Shown in pieces: positions 7,274 through 15,013 of a DNA stretch of 29,246 bases. The position numbers and the translations under genes are program-made. The notes under the pieces were generated by a model. It saw only the letters and a program-made list of their open reading frames with translations. It was not told the DNA's origin and did no database searches. This stretch comes from a virus: positions 1-29,246 of IMG/VR virus record IMGVR_UViG_3300027983_000079; one strand, 5' to 3'. Position 1 is the stretch's first letter; every line of letters begins with the position of its first letter.

Positions 7274-7792
7274 TTAGATTGTTATACCAATAGCTCCTAG
7301 TATTGACGGGTCAATCTCTGGCATCTGCTCAGCCTCCTCACTTAAAAATGCAAGAGAGTATTTAGAACCATCAGCCTTTGCAGCTCCCGAACCTTCACCC
7401 TGAGCCGTTAGATTAGATCCATTTACTAGACCTTGTACCCAATATAGACCGTTAGCGTCCTTCAAGATTATGAATAGGTCAGCCTGTCCAGCTGCTATCA
7501 ACTGTAGTGAGTTCCTTTTAGATACTTCTCTTCTAGGAATCATCAAGTTAGTTGTAGTAGCGTAGTGTGTCGAACCACTTTCCAATGAAATAACAGCATC
7601 TTCAACATAAGACGAAGAGTTTTTATTAAACACAAATTCCACAAAAGGGTCCGTTGCCGTAATAGCTGTTACCAGTCCGGCCGTCAATGTGTAAGCAGTG
7701 ACATTGTCGTAATTAGATACGTAAAATTTAGTGACCCCTCCGATGTTGTTATCACAACTCTTTGATATCCCTGTTAGTATATTACAAGCCAT
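7274..7792 (-). CDS. Probable major tail (tube) protein
   Basis: This 172-residue protein starts MACNILTGISKSCDNNIGGV, then KFYVSNYDNVTAYTLTAGLV, and later RNSLQLIAAGQADLFIILKD followed by a GLYWVQGL strand. Proteins with this order in Bacteroidota siphophages are commonly the tail tube subunit. The gene has its own terminator downstream and a strong hairpin upstream, so it is set apart for high expression like the adjacent capsid gene. An alternative is a head decoration protein, given its place right after the capsid. A search against structure profiles would separate the two. Confidence 0.5.
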   Translation of the reverse strand: MACNILTGISKSCDNNIGGVTKFYVSNYDNVTAYTLTAGLVTAITATDPFVEFVFNKNSSSYVEDAVISLESGSTHYATTTNLMIPRREVSKRNSLQLIAAGQADLFIILKDANGLYWVQGLVNGSNLTAQGEGSGAAKADGSKYSLAFLSEEAEQMPEIDPSILGAIGITI

Positions 7793-7819
7793 ATTTTTAT
7801 TTTCTTTTTTATTTGAAAT

Positions 7820-7843
7820 AGAGGGTGAACTTAATCACCCTCT
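7820..7843 (-). terminator. Nine-pair hairpin between capsid and tail-tube genes
   Basis: The sequence AGAGGGTGA, a six-base loop, and TCACCCTCT form a perfect nine-pair stem just after the capsid stop at 7857. It is not followed by a U run on the minus strand, so it may act as an attenuator or as a 3'-end stabiliser of the capsid message rather than as a classic terminator. Confidence 0.5.
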
Positions 7844-7856
7844 TCTCAATTATTCT

Positions 7857-8777
7857 TTATGAGTACAATACAACTTCTGATCCATATGCATAAGTTACTC
7901 CAAATTTCAATCTACCAACAACTCTGACAGTGTCGTCACCAGTCGTGTTAAGCATTGGGAGTATTCTAATGTCTTGGAAATCTGACAATAGGTCTGATAC
8001 CAAGAATAGGTTATTCAACTCAGCTGCCACCATTCTGTCAGGTGGAAGACCTTGTGCCAGTACCAACTCAATTCCCAAGAATGTTGGTTGTGCGTCTTTC
8101 GTGTAGAAGGCCTCAGCTGAAGCGGCTGCAACAGCTTGTTTGTAAGCTCTAAATACGTTACTTGATACAAATATTCTCAAGCTGGGTGAGAAGCTTACAG
8201 TCTCTGGGATAGCGTCAAAAACAAGGTTCATTTCAGCTATTACGTTAGCGCTTGTTATAACTGCTGCCGGAACATCAATTACATCAGCATCAGCTGTAAA
8301 TTGCTTTATCAATCCGTCACATAGACCCATTGGGTATATAGGGTTTCCTGTATCACCTTGCCATGTGATTACTTCAAAATCAGCTGACATTTTATTTGAC
8401 AATTCAGATGTTAAATAGTTTCTGAACTCAGAAGGTAGGAAATCACCATTGTTAGAGCCACTAGCAATCTCACTAGATACATAAGATGTCTCTAGAGTTG
8501 CCTGACAAATCTCAATGTTCACTTTAATCGCACAAGGTGTGAACAAAGTCTCACTAAGTGTTCCAGCTCCTTGGTCATTAAATGTACAAGAGTCTGTCTG
8601 TAGAACGTTACCAAGACCAGCTTTTCTTATTCTAGCACTATCTTTTACGTCAAATATTGGTGTAAATAATTCCTTAGAACCACCTTCAATCAAAGCCGCT
8701 CTATAGATCTCTGCCGAGTTAACTGGATTGGTTGTTGAAGTGTTCGTAATATCAAATCTTAATTCGTTATTCTTCAT
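7857..8777 (-). CDS. Major capsid protein, HK97-like fold
   Basis: This 306-residue protein is the likely shell subunit. The length, its position right after the protease/scaffold gene, and a layout with a helical N-arm (SAEIYRAALIEGG), an E-loop-like beta segment, a long spine-helix-like region (FRNYLTSELSNKMSADFEVI) and a C-terminal beta-rich A-domain ending GRLKFGVTYAYGSEVVLYS all fit an HK97-fold capsid protein. Three cysteines lie in the middle segment (CTFND, CAIKV, ICQ). A variant of the TATAACCAATTAT element lies 35 bases upstream, and a strong hairpin follows its stop. Confidence 0.75.
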   Translation of the reverse strand: MKNNELRFDITNTSTTNPVNSAEIYRAALIEGGSKELFTPIFDVKDSARIRKAGLGNVLQTDSCTFNDQGAGTLSETLFTPCAIKVNIEICQATLETSYVSSEIASGSNNGDFLPSEFRNYLTSELSNKMSADFEVITWQGDTGNPIYPMGLCDGLIKQFTADADVIDVPAAVITSANVIAEMNLVFDAIPETVSFSPSLRIFVSSNVFRAYKQAVAAASAEAFYTKDAQPTFLGIELVLAQGLPPDRMVAAELNNLFLVSDLLSDFQDIRILPMLNTTGDDTVRVVGRLKFGVTYAYGSEVVLYS

Positions 8778-8812
8778 TTTTGTTTTTTATTTTTTCTTTT
8801 TCTGTAACCTAT

Positions 8813-8825
8813 AAAATTGGTTATA
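8813..8825 (-). promoter_or_regulatory. TATAACCAATTTT element, 35 nt upstream of the capsid gene
   Basis: This is a one-base variant of the recurrent 13-mer, in the gap between the protease/scaffold stop (8842) and the capsid ATG (8777). The A-rich leader AAAAAGAAAAAATAAAAAAC follows it. Confidence 0.5.
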
Positions 8826-8841
8826 AAAAATGTATTTTTGT

Positions 8842-9267
8842 TTAATCGTTAGTAGAGAACTTCTGTCTGTATAATTTAATCTTCTCAGATCTCCTGTCAG
8901 TCGAAGCATTAACCTCCACAACATCAACCGGTAGATCCTTGGATTCAACCATTGACTTAATCTCTGCAATCATTGCAACTATATCATCAAGCTTTGGTTG
9001 TACCAAAGCCATAATAGCCTCTTCGTCAATTTTAGATTCAGTATCATCAATTTCTTCCACAACAATTTCTTCCTCAGCCTCAACCGGTAGTAATCCTTCT
9101 CCCGCAGTTGCACCAATCACTTCTTCGTCAGCCTCGACTACGATCGGGCCTTCTGATGCAGTCGCACCGATCGGGTCTTCTTCAAAGATGCTGCGGTCAA
9201 AGTTCCCAAATCTAAATCTCTCAATAAGAGCAATTTCTTTCGGTGTTAATGTTTCGATAATATTCAT
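8842..9267 (-). CDS. Nested in-frame scaffold protein (internal start)
   Basis: An internal ATG at 9267, codon 184 of the protease gene, follows the strikingly A-rich AATAAAAATAAAATAAAAGAA, which looks like the intergenic leaders of this phage rather than like coding sequence. Initiation there would give a 141-residue scaffold beginning MNIIETLTPKEIALIERFRF, in frame with the protease, as lambda Nu3 is nested in C. The acidic helical composition and a C-terminal basic end (RRSEKIKLYRQKF) fit a scaffold that docks on the capsid protein. The proposal rests on the leader sequence and precedent. Confidence 0.55.
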   Translation of the reverse strand: MNIIETLTPKEIALIERFRFGNFDRSIFEEDPIGATASEGPIVVEADEEVIGATAGEGLLPVEAEEEIVVEEIDDTESKIDEEAIMALVQPKLDDIVAMIAEIKSMVESKDLPVDVVEVNASTDRRSEKIKLYRQKFSTND

Positions 9268-9816
9268 TTCTTTTATTTTATTTTTATTAAACTCCTGATA
9301 ACTAAGTCCAAATATTCCTTCAACGGAAAACCCAAACTTACCACCCGACTTTATTTCATTTTCCCAAAAAACAGGGTCATCTACCTTAACCTCAACGAAC
9401 CAACTACCAACTGGAATATTCTCGAACCCATATAAATTGGACTTATCAAATTTCATATCCTCTTTAATCCAATTGGATTTTATGAAAGCGGACTCAACCA
9501 CGTCACCATGGTCAACATTAATCTTTTTATTAACAGAATCTTTATTAAACTTTTCAACCAGTTGTTCTATCACTTCTTTACTGAAAACAACATAGAACTT
9601 TTCATCACCAATTTCTCTATATAGAGGTAGGCCAGCGATCATAGCCGGGCCGATAACAACCTGTTTATCTTTATCGAACTTAAATGATGCTTGTGTTGTC
9701 TTAGAAAACGCTAGTCCCATTTCCATAATGGCCGGGTCAGCAACGAACGACACATAGTTTAAACCATTAGTCTCTTCATCAAAAACAATATTGTATACTG
9801 GTAAATTATCTATCAT
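8842..9816 (-). CDS. Capsid maturation protease (XkdF-like) fused to scaffold
   Basis: Residues 1 to about 178 resemble the XkdF-like phage serine protease family: NGLNYVSFVADPAIMEMGLA near the N-terminus, VVIGPAMIAGLPLYREIG at about 53-70, INVDHGDVVESAFIKSNW with candidate catalytic His103, and GGKFGFSVEGIFG with candidate Ser164. Residues 184-324 are a very acidic, Ala/Glu-rich, helical scaffold-like region containing two related segments (PIGATASEGPIVVEADEE; VIGATAGEGLLPVEAEEE). A protease-scaffold fusion just before the capsid gene is a common arrangement. The start at 9816 abuts a TATAACCAATTAT element. The catalytic residues are inferred, not proven. Confidence 0.75.
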   Translation of the reverse strand: MIDNLPVYNIVFDEETNGLNYVSFVADPAIMEMGLAFSKTTQASFKFDKDKQVVIGPAMIAGLPLYREIGDEKFYVVFSKEVIEQLVEKFNKDSVNKKINVDHGDVVESAFIKSNWIKEDMKFDKSNLYGFENIPVGSWFVEVKVDDPVFWENEIKSGGKFGFSVEGIFGLSYQEFNKNKIKEMNIIETLTPKEIALIERFRFGNFDRSIFEEDPIGATASEGPIVVEADEEVIGATAGEGLLPVEAEEEIVVEEIDDTESKIDEEAIMALVQPKLDDIVAMIAEIKSMVESKDLPVDVVEVNASTDRRSEKIKLYRQKFSTND

Positions 9817-9829
9817 ATAATTGGTTATA
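9817..9829 (-). promoter_or_regulatory. TATAACCAATTAT element, 0 nt from the protease start
   Basis: This exact 13-mer abuts the ATG of the protease/scaffold gene, in the short gap after the terminase stop at 9855. Confidence 0.5.
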
Positions 9830-9854
9830 ATTATTAGATAATTGTTTATTGATT

Positions 9855-11195
9855 TTAACTAAAGTTAAAATCGGATGACTTCATAGTATGTTGCTTTATA
9901 TGCCATATCATACCGTACGCCAAAGCGTCAGCAATATCAGGTGATCTCGAAAGTAGTCTCTTCATATCAGACTTACTGATAAGTTCTAACTTATTCATAC
10001 TCTCTCTTGGCTTGTGTTTAATGACTGATAGTTCGTCTTCTATCTCTTTTCTAAAATTGGTGGTTAGTAACTTGATCTTACCCTCTTTTACTAAATCTGA
10101 TAATTTGAAAAACAGCTCGGCTTTAAGGTTTTTATAACCATCATTCTGCATTGTCTTACCACCGTTATGGATCTCTCTTGCCGATGGTAGGTATTGTTTA
10201 ATATATTTACCAACTCCATCCGCGTCATAAGATATATCCGATGTCTTTATGTTATTCTCTAAGGATATTTTCTTAATCCTGTCAACCACCGTAACGTCAT
10301 CCGACTTATCATATTCAATGATCTGTTTAACGTTATAACCCTCCCATACAACGAATATACATTTATCTGACGTAAAGGCGATATCACAACTCATACGCAT
10401 AGTCTTATCATCAGTTAGAATAATCGAACTATCGTACATTAACTGAACGTCATCCTGTTTAAATAGGTTTGTATCATCATCACTGAAATCCCAATCACCC
10501 ATTAATAACCTTCTTCTTTCCGGTAATGATAGTGTTCTCTCTAGGTTCTCAATATAACCCTTTGGTAAATATTTATTATCCGATGGTAACACCTGTATAA
10601 ACTTTTGATAATATTTCAACTTGCCTTCTCTCCACGGTAGATAATATTGTCTATATAAAAAGTTCTTAGAAGGGTTACACGTGATCAACAATAGCGGCTT
10701 AATCCCATACTTATCATTTTTCCAACGACCTGCCCTGGATCCAAATATTTCTTTACCTTTCTCATCAACCTCACCACCTTCGTCTATGACCGCGAAGGTC
10801 AACAACAATCCACCTAGTCTTGTGTAAAGTGGGTCAGAAGGAAGGTAGTTCAATTCAACAAGCACTATCTCGCTCTTATTGGAAAATTTTATTATACCGG
10901 ACTGACTATTATAATTATAATCCACATCCAGTCTTAAACCCCAATCACCAAGACACTCCATCACTGACACCAATGTGGTCTTCTTTAAGTTCGTTAAACT
11001 ATTTCTAGCCAAACCAACTCTTATACCATCATATTCCATACACTTCATAATCAGCAACGCTGCTAGTAGGTATGACTTACCCGATCCAACCGAACCACCA
11101 TATACTATTTCAGTGGTCGTTGCATCACTAAATAATCTAAATACTATGTCTTGCTTTATAGAGGGCTTAAAATCATTCACCAGCTTCTGGATCAT
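9855..11195 (-). CDS. terL: Terminase large subunit
   Basis: This 446-residue protein is the packaging ATPase/nuclease. The Walker A motif GGSVGSGKS is at residues 33-41. The Walker B segment is LLLTFAVIDEGGEVD, with the catalytic Asp-Glu pair, and a coupling motif LLITCNPS follows. The C-terminal RNase H-like nuclease shows its acidic residues in MSCDIAF, SYDADGVGKY and RSPDIADALAYG. The length is normal for the family. The ATG at 11195 overlaps the small-subunit stop by 23 bases, indicating coupling. Confidence 0.95.
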   Translation of the reverse strand: MIQKLVNDFKPSIKQDIVFRLFSDATTTEIVYGGSVGSGKSYLLAALLIMKCMEYDGIRVGLARNSLTNLKKTTLVSVMECLGDWGLRLDVDYNYNSQSGIIKFSNKSEIVLVELNYLPSDPLYTRLGGLLLTFAVIDEGGEVDEKGKEIFGSRAGRWKNDKYGIKPLLLITCNPSKNFLYRQYYLPWREGKLKYYQKFIQVLPSDNKYLPKGYIENLERTLSLPERRRLLMGDWDFSDDDTNLFKQDDVQLMYDSSIILTDDKTMRMSCDIAFTSDKCIFVVWEGYNVKQIIEYDKSDDVTVVDRIKKISLENNIKTSDISYDADGVGKYIKQYLPSAREIHNGGKTMQNDGYKNLKAELFFKLSDLVKEGKIKLLTTNFRKEIEDELSVIKHKPRESMNKLELISKSDMKRLLSRSPDIADALAYGMIWHIKQHTMKSSDFNFS

Positions 11196-11526
11196 TTTTT
11201 GGTGTTATATAATTTACCACAAATTGCTTTGACGTTATCTCTATAGATTCATTATATCCTCTTTTTCTACCTCGGTACTTCATATAGAAAAGTATACTCC
11301 TCTCGGATCCCTCTTTTATCTTTTTAAACAATTGGTTCTCAACAAAATCACCCTGTATCTCATTAATCTCATCAACCTGTTTTTTAAAATCAGGGTCCAC
11401 CTTATACCAATTATAATAGGTCTCACGTGATATATTAGCCTCTTTACAGGCCGGTGTTACTATACCAAGGCTTTTTCCCAATGCTTTTAAAACGGCTGTT
11501 TTTTTTTTCTCTGTTTCGAAATTCAT
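11173..11526 (-). CDS. terS: Terminase small subunit
   Basis: This 117-residue protein lies immediately before terL and overlaps it. It has an N-terminal helix-turn-helix (about residues 18-41, LGIVTPACKEANISRETYYN then WY) followed by a charged helical middle (DPDFKKQVDEINEIQGDFVE) and an oligomerisation-like segment (KEGSERSILFYMKYRGRKRG). This is the usual architecture of HTH-type small terminases, which bind the packaging site. The pac/cos site itself could not be located. Confidence 0.8.
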   Translation of the reverse strand: MNFETEKKKTAVLKALGKSLGIVTPACKEANISRETYYNWYKVDPDFKKQVDEINEIQGDFVENQLFKKIKEGSERSILFYMKYRGRKRGYNESIEITSKQFVVNYITPKNDPEAGE

Positions 11527-11540
11527 ATAAATATATATTT

Positions 11541-11759
11541 TTATTTATCGTCAGAACTGTAACTCTGATCCCAAAGGATCAACATCTTCTTATAGACTCT
11601 GGATCTACAAGATGAGCAACTCTTACCGTGCTCTTGCATCCCAGGATAATATTCATTATGTAGCTGGAATAATCTATCTGTCTGATGGGCTAGTATATTA
11701 ATCTTACCTCTGAGTTCGATTAATAAGTCTCCTAAATCATTTTTAAAATCTGTTCTCAT
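11541..11759 (-). CDS. Small cysteine-pair protein of unknown function
   Basis: This 72-residue protein has an amphipathic N-terminal helix region and a CSSC motif (Cys48, Cys51) within EHGKSCSSCRSRVYKKM. Similar short proteins with a CxxC near the C-terminus often sit just upstream of terminase genes in Bacteroidota phages. With only one Cys pair, a zinc site would need a dimer or the nearby His. Its ATG abuts a TATAACCAATTAT element, so the terminase group may be transcribed from there. Confidence 0.6.
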   Translation of the reverse strand: MRTDFKNDLGDLLIELRGKINILAHQTDRLFQLHNEYYPGMQEHGKSCSSCRSRVYKKMLILWDQSYSSDDK

Positions 11760-11772
11760 ATAATTGGTTATA
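11760..11772 (-). promoter_or_regulatory. TATAACCAATTAT element, 0 nt from the start of the 72-residue gene
   Basis: This exact 13-mer is the most upstream of the seven and marks the beginning of the packaging and head gene block. The sigma-like gene is encoded just before it. Confidence 0.5.
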
Positions 11773-11777
11773 TTTTT

Positions 11778-12032
11778 TTAGAACTTGTTCTCAAGCATAT
11801 ATGCGAAAAGTGATACAATCACAGCCAATTGTGCATCCAACGTAAATATAAATGTTATATAAACTGACGAGCAGTATAAACAATATATCAGTTTATGTAC
11901 CCATTTCTTAACAGGTTTAAACGAATCATAATCCTCTTCTTTGAACCCCAATCTTCTTTTTAACTCAATGAGTGGCTCAGCCTTTACGAACAAAACACTC
12001 AGTCCCAAATATAACAATATACTAACTATCAT
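11778..12032 (-). CDS. Small membrane protein with a CxxC motif
   Basis: I place the start at the ATG at 12032, which overlaps the upstream TGA in ATGA. A longer frame from TTG at 12080 is less likely. The 84-residue product begins with a transmembrane segment (MIVSILLYLGLSVLFV), has a charged central region (ELKRRLGFKEEDYDSF), and then LIYCLYCSSVYITFIFTLDA and a further hydrophobic segment, for two to three membrane spans. The CLYC-SxYI pattern recalls small membrane proteins with a C-x-x-C-x-S-F/W motif (DUF1360-like). The function is unknown. A superinfection or membrane-modifying role is possible. Confidence 0.6.
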   Translation of the reverse strand: MIVSILLYLGLSVLFVKAEPLIELKRRLGFKEEDYDSFKPVKKWVHKLIYCLYCSSVYITFIFTLDAQLAVIVSLFAYMLENKF

Positions 12033-12673
12033 AAACCTTTTCTTAATTTTTCTTTCAAATCTTTCATCATCACCCAACAAGCAAGGTGTGGTGTTCCAGT
12101 ATATCTTGATAACTTACGTGAGCTGTTATAACCTTCCACGAAAACCAAATTATATAATCTAAAATCAATAGGGTCCAAGGTCTCAATGTTCGCCATAACC
12201 TGTGATATTATATTTTGGTGTTTATACTCTTTTTCTAAAACTTCTTCTAAAACTTCTTCATCACCAAACACGTCTTCAATATCTGACCAAGAATTCTCAT
12301 CTAGTGATTCCCTTTCATATATAAAATCATTCTTAAAATCTGTTCCTTTCCAAACAACCTGTTTACTCATCCAGTTTATCACAACGTTTTTAAGTCTATT
12401 GTTATAAACCTCTGATATGACTTTACTCTCATATGTTATTAAATATTCATAACAAGATATAATCAACGTGTCAACAAAGGTTCTATTTCTAAATTTATTA
12501 TTCTGTATCCTTGCCGATATTTCTTGCAACTCTACATAGTTATTTTTAAAATAATCATCTATAACTCTTTTGTAACCCCCAATCGGGGTAAATAAAACAA
12601 TACCTATTTTAAATCTAAATATTATATTTTCTATTATTTTTTTTGATATTCTCTTTATTATATTCTTCGTCAT
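12029..12673 (-). CDS. Sigma-factor-like HTH protein
   Basis: This 214-residue protein is helical. The N-terminal half (YKRVIDDYFKNNYVELQEIS, then FVDTLIISCYEYLITYES) resembles region 2 of divergent sigma-70-like phage proteins. An acidic linker follows (DIEDVFGDEEVLEEVLEKEY). The C-terminus (LDPIDFRLYNLVFVEGYNSS, then RKLSRYTGTP and a final amphipathic helix) has the layout of a region 4 HTH. The nearby TATAACCAATTAT elements make a late-promoter specificity factor attractive, but that link is inference. It overlaps both neighbours by ATGA. Confidence 0.5.
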   Translation of the reverse strand: MTKNIIKRISKKIIENIIFRFKIGIVLFTPIGGYKRVIDDYFKNNYVELQEISARIQNNKFRNRTFVDTLIISCYEYLITYESKVISEVYNNRLKNVVINWMSKQVVWKGTDFKNDFIYERESLDENSWSDIEDVFGDEEVLEEVLEKEYKHQNIISQVMANIETLDPIDFRLYNLVFVEGYNSSRKLSRYTGTPHLACWVMMKDLKEKLRKGL

Positions 12674-13020
12674 AATATGTAGTAAAATTTTTTGAACTCC
12701 GTAAAATTTTGTAGGGCCTCATAAAATTCTGATTCTAATAATTTCTCTTCTAATGATTCGTTAAAGTTTATTATACATTCAGTCACAAGAATTATTCTAT
12801 CATCACTATTGTTATCCAGGTAGTCAAATATAAAGGTAGTTGCACTATTACACTCATCAACAATTTTAAATAGTTCTGTCTCGGATAAAACCTTGTCAAC
12901 TGCCAATAAAAAAACATTTGATAATAATGATTTTATATTAGTGTTTAACCAAATGTCAGACTCATTACTTTCTACGAAAACAGGTATTTTACACTCTTTT
13001 TTTATCTCATCTAAACTCAT
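12670..13020 (-). CDS. Hypothetical acidic protein, coupled to the sigma-like gene
   Basis: This 116-residue protein begins MSLDEIKKECKIPVFVESNE. It is acidic and mostly helical, with a repeated pattern of Leu, Phe and Glu (NFNESLEEKLLESEFYEALQ). It has no motif I recognise. Its stop overlaps the sigma-like ATG (ATGA), so the two are probably translated together. An anti-sigma or partner role would fit the arrangement but has no sequence support. Confidence 0.65.
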   Translation of the reverse strand: MSLDEIKKECKIPVFVESNESDIWLNTNIKSLLSNVFLLAVDKVLSETELFKIVDECNSATTFIFDYLDNNSDDRIILVTECIINFNESLEEKLLESEFYEALQNFTEFKKFYYIL

Positions 13021-13069
13021 TATCTTATGTTATTTTTTACCCTTGTAATAAAAGATTAACTATTTCCCT

Positions 13070-13219
13070 TTATTTCTTATTTCTTATTTCTTTTAGAGCT
13101 AGATTAATATAATCAGTTCTCATTTCTTTAAGTATCTCTCTCATATAAGGATCTTGGATCATAATCAATGATGATTCCACATCTATTATTTTTTCTTTTA
13201 AAATTTCATACTTACTCAT
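13070..13219 (-). CDS. 49-residue charged helical protein
   Basis: The frame runs from ATG at 13219 to TAA at 13070. The product starts MSKYEILKEKIIDVESSLIM and ends LALKEIRNKK. It is strongly charged and predicted helical along its whole length. The A-rich leader (AAAATAAAAAGAAAAAT) and tight fit between neighbours support it as a real gene. Function unknown. Confidence 0.55.
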   Translation of the reverse strand: MSKYEILKEKIIDVESSLIMIQDPYMREILKEMRTDYINLALKEIRNKK

Positions 13220-13235
13220 ATTTTTCTTTTTATTT

Positions 13236-13616
13236 TTATCTAAAATCCTTAATAGATTCCCACATAAATGTCAACTGGTCAGATGGTGATAAATTTTTCG
13301 GTATTCTTCTTCGACCATACATATTATAAAAAGTTATCAGTTCAATGAATACCTCTCTAATATCAGCTCTACCATCACGGGACTCTATTCTTTCAATAAA
13401 CTCTATAAGGCTATCTAGTTCTGCTTTAGTGTATAATCTTTTAATATCTCTTCTATGTTTCATTTCTTTTCTATAAAATGAATTATAACAATCTATACAC
13501 CTTTTTATTCGGTTGGTCGTGCCCTTAACTAGTGTAAACTTTCCTATCGGTAGGTCTTTATGACAATAGATACACACCTTTCTTTCTTTATCTATCATCT
13601 CTGTAAATTTTTTCAT
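13236..13616 (-). CDS. Zinc-ribbon-like protein with four cysteines
   Basis: In this 126-residue protein, Cys15, Cys18, Cys40 and Cys43 (CIYC and CIDC) form a likely zinc site, followed by a basic helix (YNSFYRKEMKHRRDIKRLY). The C-terminal half is helical (LDSLIEFIERIESRDGRADI). This beginning resembles the zinc-binding start of HNH-type proteins, but no HNH catalytic motif follows. It may bind nucleic acid or be a recombination remnant. A compact promoter-like segment (ACTTTTAATCATTAATATAT on the minus strand, about 13624-13643) lies just upstream. Confidence 0.6.
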   Translation of the reverse strand: MKKFTEMIDKERKVCIYCHKDLPIGKFTLVKGTTNRIKRCIDCYNSFYRKEMKHRRDIKRLYTKAELDSLIEFIERIESRDGRADIREVFIELITFYNMYGRRRIPKNLSPSDQLTFMWESIKDFR

Positions 13617-13623
13617 ATTACAT

Positions 13624-13643
13624 TATATATTAATGATTAAAAG
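13624..13643 (-). promoter_or_regulatory. Early-type promoter-like element before the zinc-ribbon gene
   Basis: The minus-strand ACTTTTAATCATTAATATAT resembles the plus-strand elements ACTTTTTTAACTTAATATAT at 15288 and 20475. It lies seven bases before the ATG at 13616. The activity is inferred from the resemblance. Confidence 0.35.
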
Positions 13644-13659
13644 TGAATTTTTTCTATTT

Positions 13660-14982
13660 TTAATAAAAGAAATCATCCTCATTTTTAGTAGGTATATCAT
13701 CAAAGAAATTATCAGGAGCATCAAACTCACACACTATCTTTATAGAATCAATATCTATCTTCTCCTTTGTCCAGTTTCTCTTTATAGTTGCAAGAGATAG
13801 TCCTATTTCTAATTTAACATTTTTTTGAGTGGGTGGTATGTTTTTAGAAATACATTTCAACCTACCCTCTCTTATTACGTCGATTGTTCTGTTAGTTCTC
13901 AATGCTCCGTTTATCATAGGGCCATATTTCATTTTATCTTTTGGTGTTAAGTTTTTCATTTTATTAAAGTGTATTTTTTTTACTCTTGTCTTTATTCTTA
14001 TTTCTCCTGTTTTTCTTATATTATGACACAACATAGATATTAATCTAATTAACTCATCATTATTCATTTTGGGTCTGGAGTGTGCATTGACATAGTATAG
14101 ATATGAATATACTTGGTGATCGGTTATATTCTCATTAATATAGAATAATCCGTTTATAACTCTAGAGTATACACTATGCTTTTGACCATCTCTTATTTCT
14201 TTCGGTAAAAGTATTTTATAGTATTCTATTTCTTCTATGTTAAAATCTCCTTTTATTTCTTTATTGTAAGTTGTTTCGTACTTAATATGTTTATTTAATT
14301 CATTTAATGTTAACGGATTATCGAAGGTATCATTTACCTTAATAACACTACACTCTTCTTCCCCCCCGTTTCCATCAACCTTTTTAATCTTTTTAAAACC
14401 ATTAAAATCTTTAAAATCTTTAATCTGGTTATCAAACGATACCTTGTCAAAGGTAAATGATGCCTTTTCATTATAATAAACCTCTTTATCCGATGATATG
14501 ATCATCTTTCTAACTAAACCTGAGGCATTTTTATCAATATTAAACCCCTCATAAACCAATTTTCTACCAAAAAAAGAATATACATCATTAAAATTATCAT
14601 TATCTAAACCAATAACCTTCACCAAAAAAGAAATGCCTAGTCCACCAACACTTTTACAAAGAAAAGATATAGGAAAAACATCGATTAATCTTTTAATGGT
14701 ATCATTTACCATTTCAACGGTATCAAATCCATCTATATCATAATATAGATACCCACTTAATTTTATAAGTCCTTTATTATTTAAGGTGTTAAAGTAACCG
14801 TGAGGAGTTATACTCGAGACACTAAGCTTTAAACTATCATATCTCTTTTTATTTACTTTACCAAAAGATCTAATATTATCTATAAGTTCTATTTGTGGGT
14901 TTGATTTTACAATATCAACTAATTGTTCTATGTTTATACTTTGTTTAGAATATTTTCTTAAAGTTGGTAGTTTGTTAAACAT
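13660..14982 (-). CDS. VirE/BT4734-like replication protein, candidate primase
   Basis: In this 440-residue protein, residues 50-125 match the pattern of the BT4734-like (VirE N-terminal) domain of Bacteroidota elements: LKLSVSSITPHGYF, then LYYDIDGFD with the hhDhD pair Asp82/Asp84, then FLCKSVGGLGISFLVKV at 107-123. This layout recalls archaeo-eukaryotic-type primases, so primer synthesis or origin work is plausible. The C-terminal part is basic and may bind DNA (KTRVKKIHFNKMKNLTPKDK). It is the only replication-type gene seen. It starts beside the iteron-bearing gap, and its reading frame holds a 28-base copy of a palindrome found in that gap. Confidence 0.6.
   Translation of the reverse strand: MFNKLPTLRKYSKQSINIEQLVDIVKSNPQIELIDNIRSFGKVNKKRYDSLKLSVSSITPHGYFNTLNNKGLIKLSGYLYYDIDGFDTVEMVNDTIKRLIDVFPISFLCKSVGGLGISFLVKVIGLDNDNFNDVYSFFGRKLVYEGFNIDKNASGLVRKMIISSDKEVYYNEKASFTFDKVSFDNQIKDFKDFNGFKKIKKVDGNGGEEECSVIKVNDTFDNPLTLNELNKHIKYETTYNKEIKGDFNIEEIEYYKILLPKEIRDGQKHSVYSRVINGLFYINENITDHQVYSYLYYVNAHSRPKMNNDELIRLISMLCHNIRKTGEIRIKTRVKKIHFNKMKNLTPKDKMKYGPMINGALRTNRTIDVIREGRLKCISKNIPPTQKNVKLEIGLSLATIKRNWTKEKIDIDSIKIVCEFDAPDNFFDDIPTKNEDDFFY
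14324..14351. repeat. 28-bp repeat with palindrome, copy inside the primase-like gene
   Basis: This copy is identical to 15111-15138 and contains the inverted repeat AAGGTA-TCATT-TACCTT. Both copies are followed within about 15 bases by a run of at least seven C. It encodes part of the protein linker (VIKVNDTF). Confidence 0.7.
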
Positions 14983-15013
14983 TTGGTAGCTTTTTTTTTT
15001 GTGTTGGTTTTTA

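Noticed and set aside
8787-8969. 60-codon minus-strand frame overlapping the scaffold end
   Set aside because: It is a shifted frame of the scaffold gene with unusual composition and no start signal.
12033-12080. N-terminal extension of the small membrane protein from TTG at 12080
   Set aside because: The ATG at 12032 overlaps the upstream stop in ATGA, the arrangement used repeatedly in this genome.
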